A DNA stretch of 53,074 nt from contig CAMDRT010000009.1 of the NCBI GenBank assembly GCA_945906815.1, positions 81,618 to 134,691 of the forward strand, given 5' to 3'. A program made the position numbers and the translations under genes. Shown here in pieces: positions 8,756 to 17,794 of this stretch. The notes beneath the pieces are model-generated. The model was not told where the DNA came from and did not search any database. It was given only the letters and a program-made list of their open reading frames with translations. The stretch's first letter is position 1. Each line of letters starts with the position of its first letter. This stretch comes from Bordetella parapertussis. Lineage in GTDB: Bacteria; Pseudomonadota; Gammaproteobacteria; Burkholderiales; SG8-41.

Positions 8756-8854
8756 CCGTATTCCTTTACGTTCCCATGGACCAACGAATCTATCCAAACA
8801 GCGCCAAGACGTCCATCACAAGACCGCACCCTGAACTTCCACATGAACGCCGCG

Positions 8855-9811
8855 CTACGGCACCGCTACCGGCGTAGGCAGGGGCAGCGTGTAACCGTTT
8901 TCACCGGCGACGCGGCGCAGCACATCGGGGTAATCACTGATGATGCCGTCGACGCCGAGCGCCAGCATGCGGCGTATTTCGCATGCGCTGTTCACCGTCC
9001 ACACCACCACTTGCAACCCCAGCGCTTGCGCTTCCTGCACGCCGGCGGCATCCACATCGTTGGAGCAGGGCGACCAGATTGCGCCACCGGCCGCATGGAT
9101 CATGCGCGGCACGGGGTTGCCCACTGAGCCGCCAAACTGACTGACATGTAAGCCGGCGTTCCACGGCGACGCCCCCGCCTTGGCGCAAATATTGTCCATG
9201 AAGGGCTGCTGTGCGCTGAGATAGGCGGTGGCGATTTCAGGCGCCTCGCGTTGCACCGCTGACAGCGTGCGCCAGTCAAACGACTGCACGCTGGCGCGAT
9301 GCGTTAAATCATTGTTTTTAATCACGTTTATTAGCGCTGCCGCAAAGACGTCCGGGGTCACTGTGCGCTGCGGATAGAGCGGCGAGATTTTGCTCTCGAG
9401 GTTAAAGCGCACGCTGTGATTGCCCGCCTTGCGCGCCAGCGCGAACACGTCTTCGAGTCTCGGCATGCGCGTGCCGTCCATGGCTTGCTGCTGTGGAAAG
9501 CGCGCGGCGTAATCCGCTGCCGGATCCATACGCCCCACATCAAAGCGTTGCAGTTCATCGAAGGTGAATTGTGAAATGGGCAAATCGGCGCGCTTGATCC
9601 AGCGGCCTGCGTTTTGTCCCGCCGTATCGCGTGTAATTTCGGGGTTAAGTGTTGCATCGTGACTGACCACCACCACCCCGTCGCGGGTGATCGCGCAATC
9701 GAGCTCCAGTGTGGTCACACCGATGGACAGCGCGCGCGCGAATGCCGGCAAGGTGTTCTCCGGCATCAGCCCGCGTGCGCCGCGGTGGCCTTGGATGTCG
9801 AGTGAGCGCAT
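8855..9811 (-). CDS. Glycerophosphodiester phosphodiesterase
   Basis: A 318-residue TIM-barrel enzyme that hydrolyses glycerophosphodiesters to sn-glycerol 3-phosphate and an alcohol. IQGHRGARGLMPENTLPAF at the N-terminus holds the catalytic His-Arg and metal Glu, and LELDCAITRDGVVVVSHD supplies the metal-binding Glu/Asp and the second catalytic His. VVVWTVNS and GVDGIISDYPD close the barrel. There is no signal peptide, so it is the cytoplasmic (UgpQ-like) type, although its 318 residues are longer than UgpQ and closer to GlpQ. No glycerol-phosphate transporter is nearby. Confidence 0.9.
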   Translation of the reverse strand: MRSLDIQGHRGARGLMPENTLPAFARALSIGVTTLELDCAITRDGVVVVSHDATLNPEITRDTAGQNAGRWIKRADLPISQFTFDELQRFDVGRMDPAADYAARFPQQQAMDGTRMPRLEDVFALARKAGNHSVRFNLESKISPLYPQRTVTPDVFAAALINVIKNNDLTHRASVQSFDWRTLSAVQREAPEIATAYLSAQQPFMDNICAKAGASPWNAGLHVSQFGGSVGNPVPRMIHAAGGAIWSPCSNDVDAAGVQEAQALGLQVVVWTVNSACEIRRMLALGVDGIISDYPDVLRRVAGENGYTLPLPTPVAVP

Positions 9812-9861
9812 CGCGTGATGGTGCTACGGGCTGGTGATCGGGCTAGCCGACTACCCACGGT

Positions 9862-10659
9862 TTAATCCGCACCGCCCAGATATTCGATACCCAGCACATA
9901 TTCCTGCAGCCGCCACCCGGCGGCGGTTTTGGCGAAACACGCGCGATGCTCGACGGCACTGCGTATATGCTCATCGGGGACATAACCGTCGTGAGCGCCA
10001 AAGCGGATTTTCACCCAGCGTTGCTGCGCCTGCTGCTCACTGTCGGCCACTTCCCAATCGCGCACCGCGATGATGTCGAAGCTCAGGCTGCCCAGCGTTT
10101 GTGCGCCGTGCGAAGGCGCGTCTTTGACCAGCGCCTCTTTCACCACGATGGCACCGCTCTGGTACGGGTCAACGTCGTTCAGCGGCCACTTGATCGGCAC
10201 ATAGGGCGCACACAACAAACGCACGCGTTTGGGGGGCTGATACCACGCGCTGCCCAGTTGCAGTATCGCAGACAGCTCCCGCAGCAGTTGGTTGTCCTTG
10301 CCATCCAAATCCCATTGCTTGCGAAACTCCGCGATGCCGCGCGGCGCCTCCAGTGCATTGAGCACGTTGGCATCGATGATGCCCGCCAGCGCGCGCCGGT
10401 CACCGCGTTGCAACACCTCCAGCAGCCACGCCCGGAACTGTACCCAGGTCGGGTCCACCGCACCTTCGTCCACCAACGGTAGTTTGCGCAGCGCTTGCGG
10501 GTTGGCGGCAGGCTTGCCCTCGGGTGTGGTGACGGGCTGGGCGGCCGGCGTAGCGACGGGCGACTGCGCATGCGCGGGCAAGCCCAGCGCCGATGCCAGT
10601 GCGACAGCGGCGATACGCCCCAGCCAGGATGGATGCCAAAGTTTTATAGGCGCTGACAT
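9862..10659 (-). CDS. Secreted protein of unknown function, possible SH3-like C-terminal domain
   Basis: A 265-residue protein from the ATG at 10659 (a longer frame reaches 10722). The signal peptide is clear: basic start, hydrophobic RIAAVALASALGL, cleavage near PAHA before QSPVATPAA. A Pro/Ala/Thr-rich linker follows, then a helical region (WVQFRAWLLEVLQRGDRRAL) and a C-terminal beta-rich part. The phrase RWVKIRFGAHDGYVPDEHIRS resembles a bacterial SH3-type wall-binding motif. I do not recognise the full-length family. A periplasmic role is likely from the signal peptide. It reads in the same direction as the phosphodiesterase gene, 50 bp behind it. Confidence 0.7.
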   Translation of the reverse strand: MSAPIKLWHPSWLGRIAAVALASALGLPAHAQSPVATPAAQPVTTPEGKPAANPQALRKLPLVDEGAVDPTWVQFRAWLLEVLQRGDRRALAGIIDANVLNALEAPRGIAEFRKQWDLDGKDNQLLRELSAILQLGSAWYQPPKRVRLLCAPYVPIKWPLNDVDPYQSGAIVVKEALVKDAPSHGAQTLGSLSFDIIAVRDWEVADSEQQAQQRWVKIRFGAHDGYVPDEHIRSAVEHRACFAKTAAGWRLQEYVLGIEYLGGAD

Positions 10660-10687
10660 GCTGTGTAAAACACCTCTCACCAGAAAG

Positions 10688-10704
10688 GCGCTTATGTTAA
10701 GCGC
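10688..10704. repeat. Perfect 7-bp inverted repeat before the secreted protein gene
   Basis: GCGCTTA at 10688-10694 and TAAGCGC at 10698-10704 with a 3-base centre, about 30 bp upstream of the leftward start at 10659. It could be an operator or a leader hairpin; there is no evidence to choose. Confidence 0.35.
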
Positions 10705-10884
10705 TGCGGGTGATCGATACAACCGCCCGGCGTGCCCTGGCGTTCAATCTGCTCCGGCGCGACGGTCGCGCGCGAAGACGGCTTATGATTACGCCATCAG
10801 CCTCCATGCCAGTGAGGGGCGGGATATCGGGTTTGGCACTATTACGACACCATGACTGAACGACTTTTAAAGGAGTCAGCAACC

Positions 10885-11466
10885 ATGATTACCCCTGTTA
10901 CAGCAATACTATCCTTCGATCAGGACCACCCCGGCGCCTTGCCCGCGGGCTGGCGCGCCGGCGTCACCGGCCGCGGCTCGCCACAGTGGGCGGTGGCCAC
11001 TGACGCCACCGCGCCCAGCACATCCCAGGTGCTCAAGCAATCGGGCAGCGGCACTTTTCCCTGGTGTGTAAGGACGGATGCGTCATTCGTCGACGGCCAT
11101 GTGGAGGTCAAGTTCAAGGCCATCTCCGGGCGTGAGGATCAGGCCGGCGGGTTGGTGTGGCGCTTCAAGGACGGCGACAATTATTACGTCGCGCGTGCCA
11201 ATGCACTGGAGAATAACGTGTCGCTCTACTACACCCAGGACGGCCGCCGCAATACGCTGCAGTATGTCGATGCGCCGGTGCCGGGAAATACCTGGCACAC
11301 TTTGCGCGTGGCGTTTTGCGGCAAACGGTTACAGGTGATCTTCAATGGCAAAGCTTGCATTGAGATGGAAGACGCGCACTTCGCGGAAGCGGGTGCGGTC
11401 GGCGTGTGGACCAAGGCCGACAGCGTCACCCTGTTCGACGATTTCACCTACACCGCCGCGCGATAG
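10885..11466 (+). CDS. Concanavalin A-like (DUF1080/LamG-type) domain protein
   Basis: A 193-residue protein that is one beta-sandwich domain. Segments such as FVDGHVEVKFKAISG, QAGGLVWRFKDGDNYYVARAN and NTWHTLRVAFCGKRLQVIFNGK follow the strand order of laminin-G-like and DUF1080 domains, which usually bind or cleave glycans. I chose the ATG at 10885 because AAAGGAG sits nine bases upstream; an ATG at 10852 in the same frame has none. There is no signal peptide, which is unusual for this fold and leaves it in the cytoplasm unless exported another way. Catalytic residues cannot be identified. Confidence 0.68.
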   Translation: MITPVTAILSFDQDHPGALPAGWRAGVTGRGSPQWAVATDATAPSTSQVLKQSGSGTFPWCVRTDASFVDGHVEVKFKAISGREDQAGGLVWRFKDGDNYYVARANALENNVSLYYTQDGRRNTLQYVDAPVPGNTWHTLRVAFCGKRLQVIFNGKACIEMEDAHFAEAGAVGVWTKADSVTLFDDFTYTAAR

Positions 11467-11583
11467 CCCGGCTTGGCAGGTATGATGAGCGATGACCCCC
11501 AACCGGGGATGCTGGCCATATGACCGTCAGTTGTCATTAGCAGCGGGGCTGTGCGCTCCGTCGTTTTATAGGGTCCTGGCAAC

Positions 11584-13467
11584 GTGAACTATCTGTGGAA
11601 GCTGCGCGCTTATTTCCGCCAGGTCGCGGGCCAGCTGGTGCTCGGCTCGCTGGGTGGCATCGTCATGAATACGGCGGTGATTCTTCCGGCCATCCTTCTC
11701 GGCAATGCGATCGACCAGGCGCTCGCGCTGGAGCGCGGCGAGGCGAGCCCGCACGACGTGACGCTCGCCGCACTGCTGCTGATAGCAGGCACGCTGCTGA
11801 CGGAGGGGCCGCGCGTGTTAAAGCGCTGGTGGCTGATGACCGCCAATGCGCGCATCCGTGCCAATCTACGCGCCGATGCCTTGCGCGGCGCGCTGTCGCG
11901 GCCGCTTGCCGATCTGCACCAGACTTCCATCGGCGAGCAGATGGCGCGCATAGTCGGCGACGTCGAGGTGCTCGGCGTGGGCCTGCGCGAGTTCACCATC
12001 GAGACCTGGGATACCGTCCTGTTCTCTCTTTCGTTTGTGGTTGCGATGTTGGTCATCGATGCGCAATTGACACTGCTGGCGCTGGCACCGGTGCCGCTGG
12101 CAATGATCATCGCCCACGCCTCGGGCCGCTGGGTAAGAGCGCGCACCCTGCGCGCGCGGGAGGCGAATGCCGCGCTGACCGCGAGCATCCATGAATTGCT
12201 GTCCGGCTTGCGCGTGCTGCGCTTGTTCGGTCGCGGCGCCGCGGCGACCGGCGTAATCGAGAGCTTTTCCCAGACCTTCGCCCAGCGCAACCTGAGCGCG
12301 ACGCGCCTGCGCCTGGGCCTGCCGCCGCTCTACAACACCCTGATGATGTCCGGCATCCTGTTCGTAATCTGGCAGGGTGGTGAGCGCGTGGTCACTGGCG
12401 CCATGAGCGTCGGCGTTTTCGTCGGCTACCTGGCGTTGTTCATCCGCTTTGTCGAGCGCGGCTTTCGCATTCCGCAGATGGTCAATTCCATCCAGAGCGG
12501 CGGTGCGGCCTACGAGCGGCTGGCACCGATGCTGGCGCCAGCGCTCGGCGTGGCGCACGAGCCGCCCTACGCATCGTTCAAGTCTGGCCATGTCGCCGGT
12601 ATCGGCAGCGCGGCATTGGCCAGTCGGCGTAGTGCTTCCGGTGCGCTCGGCGTCGCGCTGAGTAACGTCACCTTCCGCTACCCCGGTGCGACGCAGCCAG
12701 CACTGCTCGACTTCTCGCTGGCGATTGCGCCGGGGAGCCTGGTGGCGGTGACCGGCGCGATAGGCTCGGGCAAGAGCGCACTGGCGCGCGCCCTGCTCGG
12801 CATCTACCCCATCGCATCAGGCAGCGTGCGGCTGTCTGCTGCAGACGGCTCGACAGTAGAGCACCAGGAGCGCTGGGGTCTCGTCGGCTACCTGCCGCAG
12901 GACGCGCATCTGTTCTCGGGTTCGGTGCGGGAGAACGTGCTTATGGTAACTACGGTAACTACGGCAACTACGGCGATAGCAGCCGCTGACACGGAGTGTG
13001 CCGCGCAGGCGCTGCGGCTGGCGGCCCTGGACAGCGACATTGCAGAATTCCCGCGTGGCATAGACACCGCGATCGGCGAGCTCGGCGTGCGCCTGTCGGG
13101 CGGTCAGCGGCAACGCCTGGGTCTGGCGCGCGCGATCGCGGCCTATGCCCCGCATACACCCGGTCTGCTGGTGCTGGATGACCCGTTCTCCGCGGTCGAC
13201 GTCGAGACCGAGACGCGTATCGTCGCCGCCCTGCGCGAGGCCTTTGGGCCGCAGCAACCCGCCCACCAACGCGCAACCCTGGTGCTGTGTTCCCAGCGCC
13301 TGGCGGCCTTTCCCCAGGCCGATCGGGTGTTGGTACTCGAACACGGCAGCATCGCGGAGCAAGGCACGCATGACGAGCTGGTAGCGCAACAAGGCCTGTA
13401 TGCGCGCATATACCGCGCCCAGGCGCGTAGCGGGCTGGCTGTGCTGAAGGGTGAGGGCGCGCTATGA
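11584..13467 (+). CDS. ABC exporter half-transporter A (permease + ATPase, degenerate site)
   Basis: A 627-residue inner-membrane protein: six-helix exporter domain (about 1-320) and ATPase domain (about 350-600). The Walker A motif GAIGSGKS is at 391-398, the signature LSGGQRQR starts at 504, and Walker B is VLDDPFSAVD with Asp532. The residue after it is Asp533 where the catalytic Glu should be, a hallmark of the degenerate ATP site of heterodimeric exporters. The start is GTG at 11584. Its stop overlaps the start of the partner gene (ATGA), so they are co-translated. An in-frame run of three 9-bp repeats adds VTTVTTATT between the Q-loop and the signature. Substrate unknown; MdlA-like drugs or lipids are possible. 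Confidence 0.9.
   Translation: MNYLWKLRAYFRQVAGQLVLGSLGGIVMNTAVILPAILLGNAIDQALALERGEASPHDVTLAALLLIAGTLLTEGPRVLKRWWLMTANARIRANLRADALRGALSRPLADLHQTSIGEQMARIVGDVEVLGVGLREFTIETWDTVLFSLSFVVAMLVIDAQLTLLALAPVPLAMIIAHASGRWVRARTLRAREANAALTASIHELLSGLRVLRLFGRGAAATGVIESFSQTFAQRNLSATRLRLGLPPLYNTLMMSGILFVIWQGGERVVTGAMSVGVFVGYLALFIRFVERGFRIPQMVNSIQSGGAAYERLAPMLAPALGVAHEPPYASFKSGHVAGIGSAALASRRSASGALGVALSNVTFRYPGATQPALLDFSLAIAPGSLVAVTGAIGSGKSALARALLGIYPIASGSVRLSAADGSTVEHQERWGLVGYLPQDAHLFSGSVRENVLMVTTVTTATTAIAAADTECAAQALRLAALDSDIAEFPRGIDTAIGELGVRLSGGQRQRLGLARAIAAYAPHTPGLLVLDDPFSAVDVETETRIVAALREAFGPQQPAHQRATLVLCSQRLAAFPQADRVLVLEHGSIAEQGTHDELVAQQGLYARIYRAQARSGLAVLKGEGAL
12946..12972 (+). repeat. Three 9-bp tandem repeats inside the ABC exporter gene
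   Basis: Units GTAACTACG, GTAACTACG, GCAACTACG. Because the unit is 9 bp the reading frame is kept and the protein gains the tripeptides VTT, VTT, ATT. It is a place where slippage could change copy number without breaking the gene. Confidence 0.8.
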
Positions 13468-15293
13468 GCGTCGCCGCGGCGAGCGTTTCCGCTGCCACGG
13501 CGCGCGCGGGCTACCGGCGTCAGCTCGTCGCACTGGTGCGTCCCAGTCAGCGCATGCTCATCATCATCGCGCTGCTGGTGCTGACCGGCGCGCTGTTCGA
13601 ATTGCTGCCGCCGCTGCTCATCCGCTGGATCGTCGACGATCATCTGGCAGTCGGCAAGCGCGACGGTTTGCTGCAATTGGGGCTGTGCTACCTGGGAGCG
13701 ATGGCCTTGGGTCAGGGACTTGCCTTCGTTTACGGCTACCTCGCGGCAGCCGTGGCACAAGGCGTGCTCAGCGATCTGCGGGTGACGCTGTTCGCGCATC
13801 TGCAGCGTCTGCCAGCGGGCTATTTCGATCACACCCCCCTCGGCGACACCATCAGCCGCTGCACGGCAGATATCGACACCCTGGACACCCTGTTTACCAG
13901 CGGTGTCGCCACTTTGGTAGCCAATCTGTTGCGCCTGCTCACGATCGCGGCGGCGATGATTATCCTCAGCCCCATGCTGGCGCTGGCAGCGGCGCTGGTG
14001 TTGCCGCCGCTGATCGTGGTCACGCGTTACTTCCAGGTACGCATACGTGTAGCGGAACGCGCCAACCGCAAAGCGGTGGGCGAAATGAACACCCACCTGC
14101 AGGAAACACTGCGCGGCGTCGAGGTCATTCAGGCCTTCCAACGCGAGGCGGGCTTCGTTGCGCGCTTCCGGCAGGTGCTGGCGCGGCTGCTGCAGGCCGC
14201 GAACCGTGCCACAATTTATTCCTCCTTCTATCCGCCGGTGACCGCGCTGATGACCTACAGCGCGATTGCCTTTCTGCTTTGGGCGGGCACGCGCGATACC
14301 TGGGTTACCGCTGGCACCGTGGCTGCCACGGGGACGTTAGGCATCACGATCGGCACGCTGATTGCGTTCGCGTTGCTGTTGCAGCGCTTTTTCACACCGC
14401 TGACCGCGCTCGGTGACGAGTGGCAGACGGTGCAGGGCGCGCTCTCCGGCGCGGAGCGCATCTTCGAGGTGCTGGCGCTGCCCGCCGATCAGCAGCCGCT
14501 GCCGCCACCACCGCAGCAGCCGCGCACCGGCGGCCTCCTATGCGAGGATGTGGTCTTCGGCTATGCGCCCGGCGCGCCGGTGCTGCACGGCGTGACCCTG
14601 CACGTTGCGCCCGGCGAACACGTCGCGCTGGTGGGACGCACGGGCGCAGGGAAAACCAGCATGGTCCATCTGCTCGCCGGCCTCTACCCGCCGTGGCGCG
14701 GCACGGTTCGTGTCGCGGGACACGACCCGCGCGCACTGCCGGACGACGAGAAGCGGCTCACCTTCGGCATAGTGCCGCAGGCGGCGCAGTTGTTCAGCGG
14801 CACGGTGCTGGAAAATCTCACCCTCAAGGATGCAACGGTAACGCAAGCTGCGGTGCGGGAAGCGGCAGCCATCAGCGGTGCCGACGCCTTCATCCGCGCC
14901 CTGCCCGACGGCTACCACACCGTGCTGCGCGGCTCGGGCGGGGGTCTCGGCGTACAGTTGTCCGCCGGCCAGGAGCAACTGCTGACCCTGACGCGTGCGC
15001 TGGTGTCGCGGCCCGCAGTGCTGCTGTTCGACGAGGCCACTTCTTTTCTGGACGGCGCCGGCGAGGCGGCATTGCGCGAGGCGCTGCGCGCCACCGTGCT
15101 CAAGCGCGGCGCGGCGGTGCTGACGGTCGCGCACCGGCTGGCAACCGCCAGAGAGGCGCACCGCGTGGTGGTAATCGATCACGGCCGCATCGTTGAAGAT
15201 GGTGCGCCGGCGGATCTCGTCGCACGCGGCGGGCGCTTCGCGGCGCTGCTGGAACTGGAGGCCGCGGGCTGGGACTGGCGCGCAGCGAATTGA
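13464..15293 (+). CDS. ABC exporter half-transporter B (permease + ATPase, canonical Walker B)
   Basis: A 609-residue partner of the preceding protein: membrane domain, then ATPase domain with Walker A GRTGAGKT at 391-398 and Walker B VLLFDEATS with catalytic Glu524. Its signature motif is LSAGQEQ (499-505), altered from LSGGQ. In the head-to-tail dimer this altered signature faces the A subunit's Walker motifs, so both defects fall in the same ATP site, leaving one degenerate and one complete site as in TM287/288 or BmrCD. The ATG overlaps the stop of gene A by four bases. An inner-membrane export function is clear; cargo unknown. Confidence 0.9.
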   Translation: MSVAAASVSAATARAGYRRQLVALVRPSQRMLIIIALLVLTGALFELLPPLLIRWIVDDHLAVGKRDGLLQLGLCYLGAMALGQGLAFVYGYLAAAVAQGVLSDLRVTLFAHLQRLPAGYFDHTPLGDTISRCTADIDTLDTLFTSGVATLVANLLRLLTIAAAMIILSPMLALAAALVLPPLIVVTRYFQVRIRVAERANRKAVGEMNTHLQETLRGVEVIQAFQREAGFVARFRQVLARLLQAANRATIYSSFYPPVTALMTYSAIAFLLWAGTRDTWVTAGTVAATGTLGITIGTLIAFALLLQRFFTPLTALGDEWQTVQGALSGAERIFEVLALPADQQPLPPPPQQPRTGGLLCEDVVFGYAPGAPVLHGVTLHVAPGEHVALVGRTGAGKTSMVHLLAGLYPPWRGTVRVAGHDPRALPDDEKRLTFGIVPQAAQLFSGTVLENLTLKDATVTQAAVREAAAISGADAFIRALPDGYHTVLRGSGGGLGVQLSAGQEQLLTLTRALVSRPAVLLFDEATSFLDGAGEAALREALRATVLKRGAAVLTVAHRLATAREAHRVVVIDHGRIVEDGAPADLVARGGRFAALLELEAAGWDWRAAN

Positions 15294-15305
15294 GTACCTG
15301 TGCCC

Positions 15306-15333
15306 CTGACGATGGGGGGGTGCATGCTATAAT
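15306..15333 (+). promoter_or_regulatory. Candidate sigma-70 promoter for the biotinyl-domain gene
   Basis: CTGACG at 15306-15311, a 16-base spacer, then TATAAT at 15328-15333 preceded by TGC, giving an extended -10 (TGnTATAAT). It lies 58 bp before the ATG at 15391. The perfect -10 is the main evidence; the -35 matches four of six. Confidence 0.6.
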
Positions 15334-15390
15334 TTTTGCCCCACTTCACCCACCCACAGAAACACGCACCTAGCGCGTGACAGGAAAATC

Positions 15391-15612
15391 ATGGCACGCA
15401 TCGAAGTCAAATCAGAAATCACCGGCACCGTGTGGCAAGTCAAATCCAGCGTGGGCGACAAGGTCGAATCCGGCGACACGCTGGTGGTGATCGAATCGAT
15501 GAAAATGGAAATCCCGGTGATTACCGAAGACGGTGGTGTGGTTACAGAAATCCTGGTCAAGGAAAAAGACCCAGTGGCCGAGGGGCAGGTGGTTGCCCTT
15601 CTCGAAGGTTGA
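15391..15612 (+). CDS. Stand-alone biotin/lipoyl attachment domain protein
   Basis: A 73-residue protein that is only a biotinyl domain. ESMKME at 35-40 places the biotinyl Lys at residue 38, with the usual flanking strands (GTVWQVKSSVGDKVESGDTL before, DPVAEGQVVALLE after). Such domains carry CO2 or acyl units for carboxylases or decarboxylases. No biotin carboxylase or carboxyltransferase gene is in the window, so it must work with enzymes encoded elsewhere. It has its own promoter, and the oligopeptidase gene starts 4 bp after its stop, a likely operon without an obvious joint function. Confidence 0.88.
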   Translation: MARIEVKSEITGTVWQVKSSVGDKVESGDTLVVIESMKMEIPVITEDGGVVTEILVKEKDPVAEGQVVALLEG

Positions 15613-15615
15613 TGC

Positions 15616-17718
15616 ATGAACCCTTTGCTGGATTTCAGCGGCCTGCCGCGCTTTGCGGACATCAAGACCGAACACGTCACGCCCGCAGTTGACACGCTGC
15701 TCGCCGAATGCGCGGCGGTGATCGGGCGCATCGCCGCCGATGCCACGCCCGCGACGTGGCGTGATTTTGTCGAACCACTGGAAAACGCGAATGAGCGCCT
15801 CGGCCGCGCCTGGGGCCAGGTCGGCCACCTCAACGCCGTGATGAACAGCGCGGAACTGCGCGAGGTCTATAACGGCAACCTGCCGAAGCTCACCGCGTAT
15901 TACACCGAACTCGGACAGAATGATAAATTATTCAGCAAGTACAAACACTTAAAATCAACTCCCGCATTTGCTGCGCTGTCGCCGGCGCAGCAAAAAATCG
16001 TCGCCAATGAACTGCGTGATTTTCGCCTCGGCGGCGCTGAATTGGCGGCGGATAAAAAGGCGCGCTTCAAAGCGATTAGCGAAGCGCTGTCTACGCTGTC
16101 GTCGCGCTTTTCGGACAATGTGCTCGACGCCACCAACGCGTTTGCGCATTTCGTGACCGATGAACAAGGCTTGTCGGGCCTGCCGGATGACGTGCGTCAA
16201 GCCGCGCGTGTAGCAGCGGCTGACGCCACTGAGGCGGAGCTGACGGCCGACAAAAAGTCCGGCTGGAAATTCACGCTGCATGCACCCTCGTATCTGCCGG
16301 TGATGCAATACGCCGATGACCGCACCTTGCGCGAGTTGATGTATCGCGCGTCGGCTACGCGTGCATCGGAGTTTGGTGCGCCCGCATTGGATAACACGGC
16401 GCTGATCGCGGAAATTGTGGCGCTGCGCCGCGAACTGGCGCAACTGCTAGCCTTCAACAACTACGCCGAATATTCGCTCGAACCGAAAATGGCGGAAACG
16501 CCCAGTCAAGTGATCGGTTTTCTGAATGAGCTCGCGCTGCGCGCCAAGCCCTATGCCGAGCGCGACCTGCAGGAACTCAACGATTTCGCGCGCACCGAGC
16601 TCGGCATGAACCAACTCGAAGCGTGGGATATTCCCTACGCCTCGGAAAAACTGCGGGTAGCGCGTTATGCGTTTTCGGAACAGGAGGTCAAGCAGTACCT
16701 GCCCGAGACCACCGTCGTGCCCGGCATGTTCAAGTTGATCGAAACGCTCTATGGTTTGACGATTACGCCGACCGCGGCGCCGTGCTGGCACACGGACGTG
16801 CGCTTTTATTCGATTCACGATAAAGCGGGCGCGCTGATCGGACAGTTTTATCTTGACCTTTACGCGCGCAGCAGCAAGCGCGGCGGTGCGTGGATGGATG
16901 ACGCCATCACCCGCCGGCGCACGGCGTCGGGGGTGCAAACACCTGTGGCGTACTTGAACTGCAATTTTTCGGCGCCGCTGGACGCAACCGCCGCGAGCAG
17001 TGAGCAGGGACCCGCGACGCCGGACGCGAACGGCGGCCGCCAGCCCGCACAATTCACCCACGACGAAGTGATTACGCTGTTTCATGAGTTCGGACATGGC
17101 CTGCATCACCTGCTGACGCAAGTCGAGTACCTGGGCGTGTCGGGCATCCACGGCGTGGAGTGGGATGCGGTCGAGCTGCCCAGTCAATTCATGGAGAATT
17201 TTTGCTGGGAATGGGACGTTCTGCGACCGATGACGCGTCATTTTCAAACCGGCAAGCCGTTGCCGAAGTCGTTGTTCGACAAAATGCTGGCCGCAAAAAA
17301 TTTCCAGAGCGGCATGCAAACCGTGCGGCAGATCGAATTTGCGCTGTTTGATCTGGAGCTGCATTCGAGCATTGCGCCCGGTCAAACCGCACTCGGCCTT
17401 ATCCAGGAGGTACGCCAGCGCGTATCGGTGCTATTTCCGCCTGACTACAACCGCATGCCGAACAGCTTCTCGCACATTTTCGCCGGCGGTTACGCGGCGG
17501 GTTATTACAGCTACAAATGGGCGGAGGTGCTGTCGGCCGACGCGTTTAGTTTGTTCGAGGAACAAGGCGTGCTGGATGCGGCAATCGGCCAGCGCTTTCG
17601 CGATGAAATTCTCGCGGTCGGCGGCAGCCGCCCGGCGCTGGAATCGTTCACCGCGTTTCGCGGGCGTGCGCCTTCGATAGACGCGCTACTGCGACACAAT
17701 GGCATGGCGGCGCCCTGA
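15616..17718 (+). CDS. prlC: Oligopeptidase A (M3 family zinc metallopeptidase)
   Basis: A 700-residue cytoplasmic peptidase, close to the usual length of about 680. The zinc site HEFGHGLHH has its two His ligands at 490 and 494 and the catalytic Glu at 491, and ELPSQFMENFCWEWD downstream supplies the third ligand. FAGGYAAGYYSYKWAEVLSAD near the C-terminus is a family signature that includes substrate-binding Tyr residues. It degrades short peptides, including cleaved signal peptides. A low-complexity insert (DATAASSEQGPATPDANG) just before the zinc site is unusual. It follows the biotinyl gene by 4 bp. The assignment to prlC rather than Dcp is from length and motif context. Confidence 0.92.
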   Translation: MNPLLDFSGLPRFADIKTEHVTPAVDTLLAECAAVIGRIAADATPATWRDFVEPLENANERLGRAWGQVGHLNAVMNSAELREVYNGNLPKLTAYYTELGQNDKLFSKYKHLKSTPAFAALSPAQQKIVANELRDFRLGGAELAADKKARFKAISEALSTLSSRFSDNVLDATNAFAHFVTDEQGLSGLPDDVRQAARVAAADATEAELTADKKSGWKFTLHAPSYLPVMQYADDRTLRELMYRASATRASEFGAPALDNTALIAEIVALRRELAQLLAFNNYAEYSLEPKMAETPSQVIGFLNELALRAKPYAERDLQELNDFARTELGMNQLEAWDIPYASEKLRVARYAFSEQEVKQYLPETTVVPGMFKLIETLYGLTITPTAAPCWHTDVRFYSIHDKAGALIGQFYLDLYARSSKRGGAWMDDAITRRRTASGVQTPVAYLNCNFSAPLDATAASSEQGPATPDANGGRQPAQFTHDEVITLFHEFGHGLHHLLTQVEYLGVSGIHGVEWDAVELPSQFMENFCWEWDVLRPMTRHFQTGKPLPKSLFDKMLAAKNFQSGMQTVRQIEFALFDLELHSSIAPGQTALGLIQEVRQRVSVLFPPDYNRMPNSFSHIFAGGYAAGYYSYKWAEVLSADAFSLFEEQGVLDAAIGQRFRDEILAVGGSRPALESFTAFRGRAPSIDALLRHNGMAAP

Positions 17719-17794
17719 AGCTTTGCGCTATGCTGTTGCTGATTTTGTATGAAATGGCACGCCTCATGCCTTACGCTTCACGAGGAGAATCCTT

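Noticed and set aside
16447..17385. Long minus-strand frame inside the oligopeptidase gene
   Set aside because: The opposite frame has the complete zinc motif and full-length similarity; this one has none.
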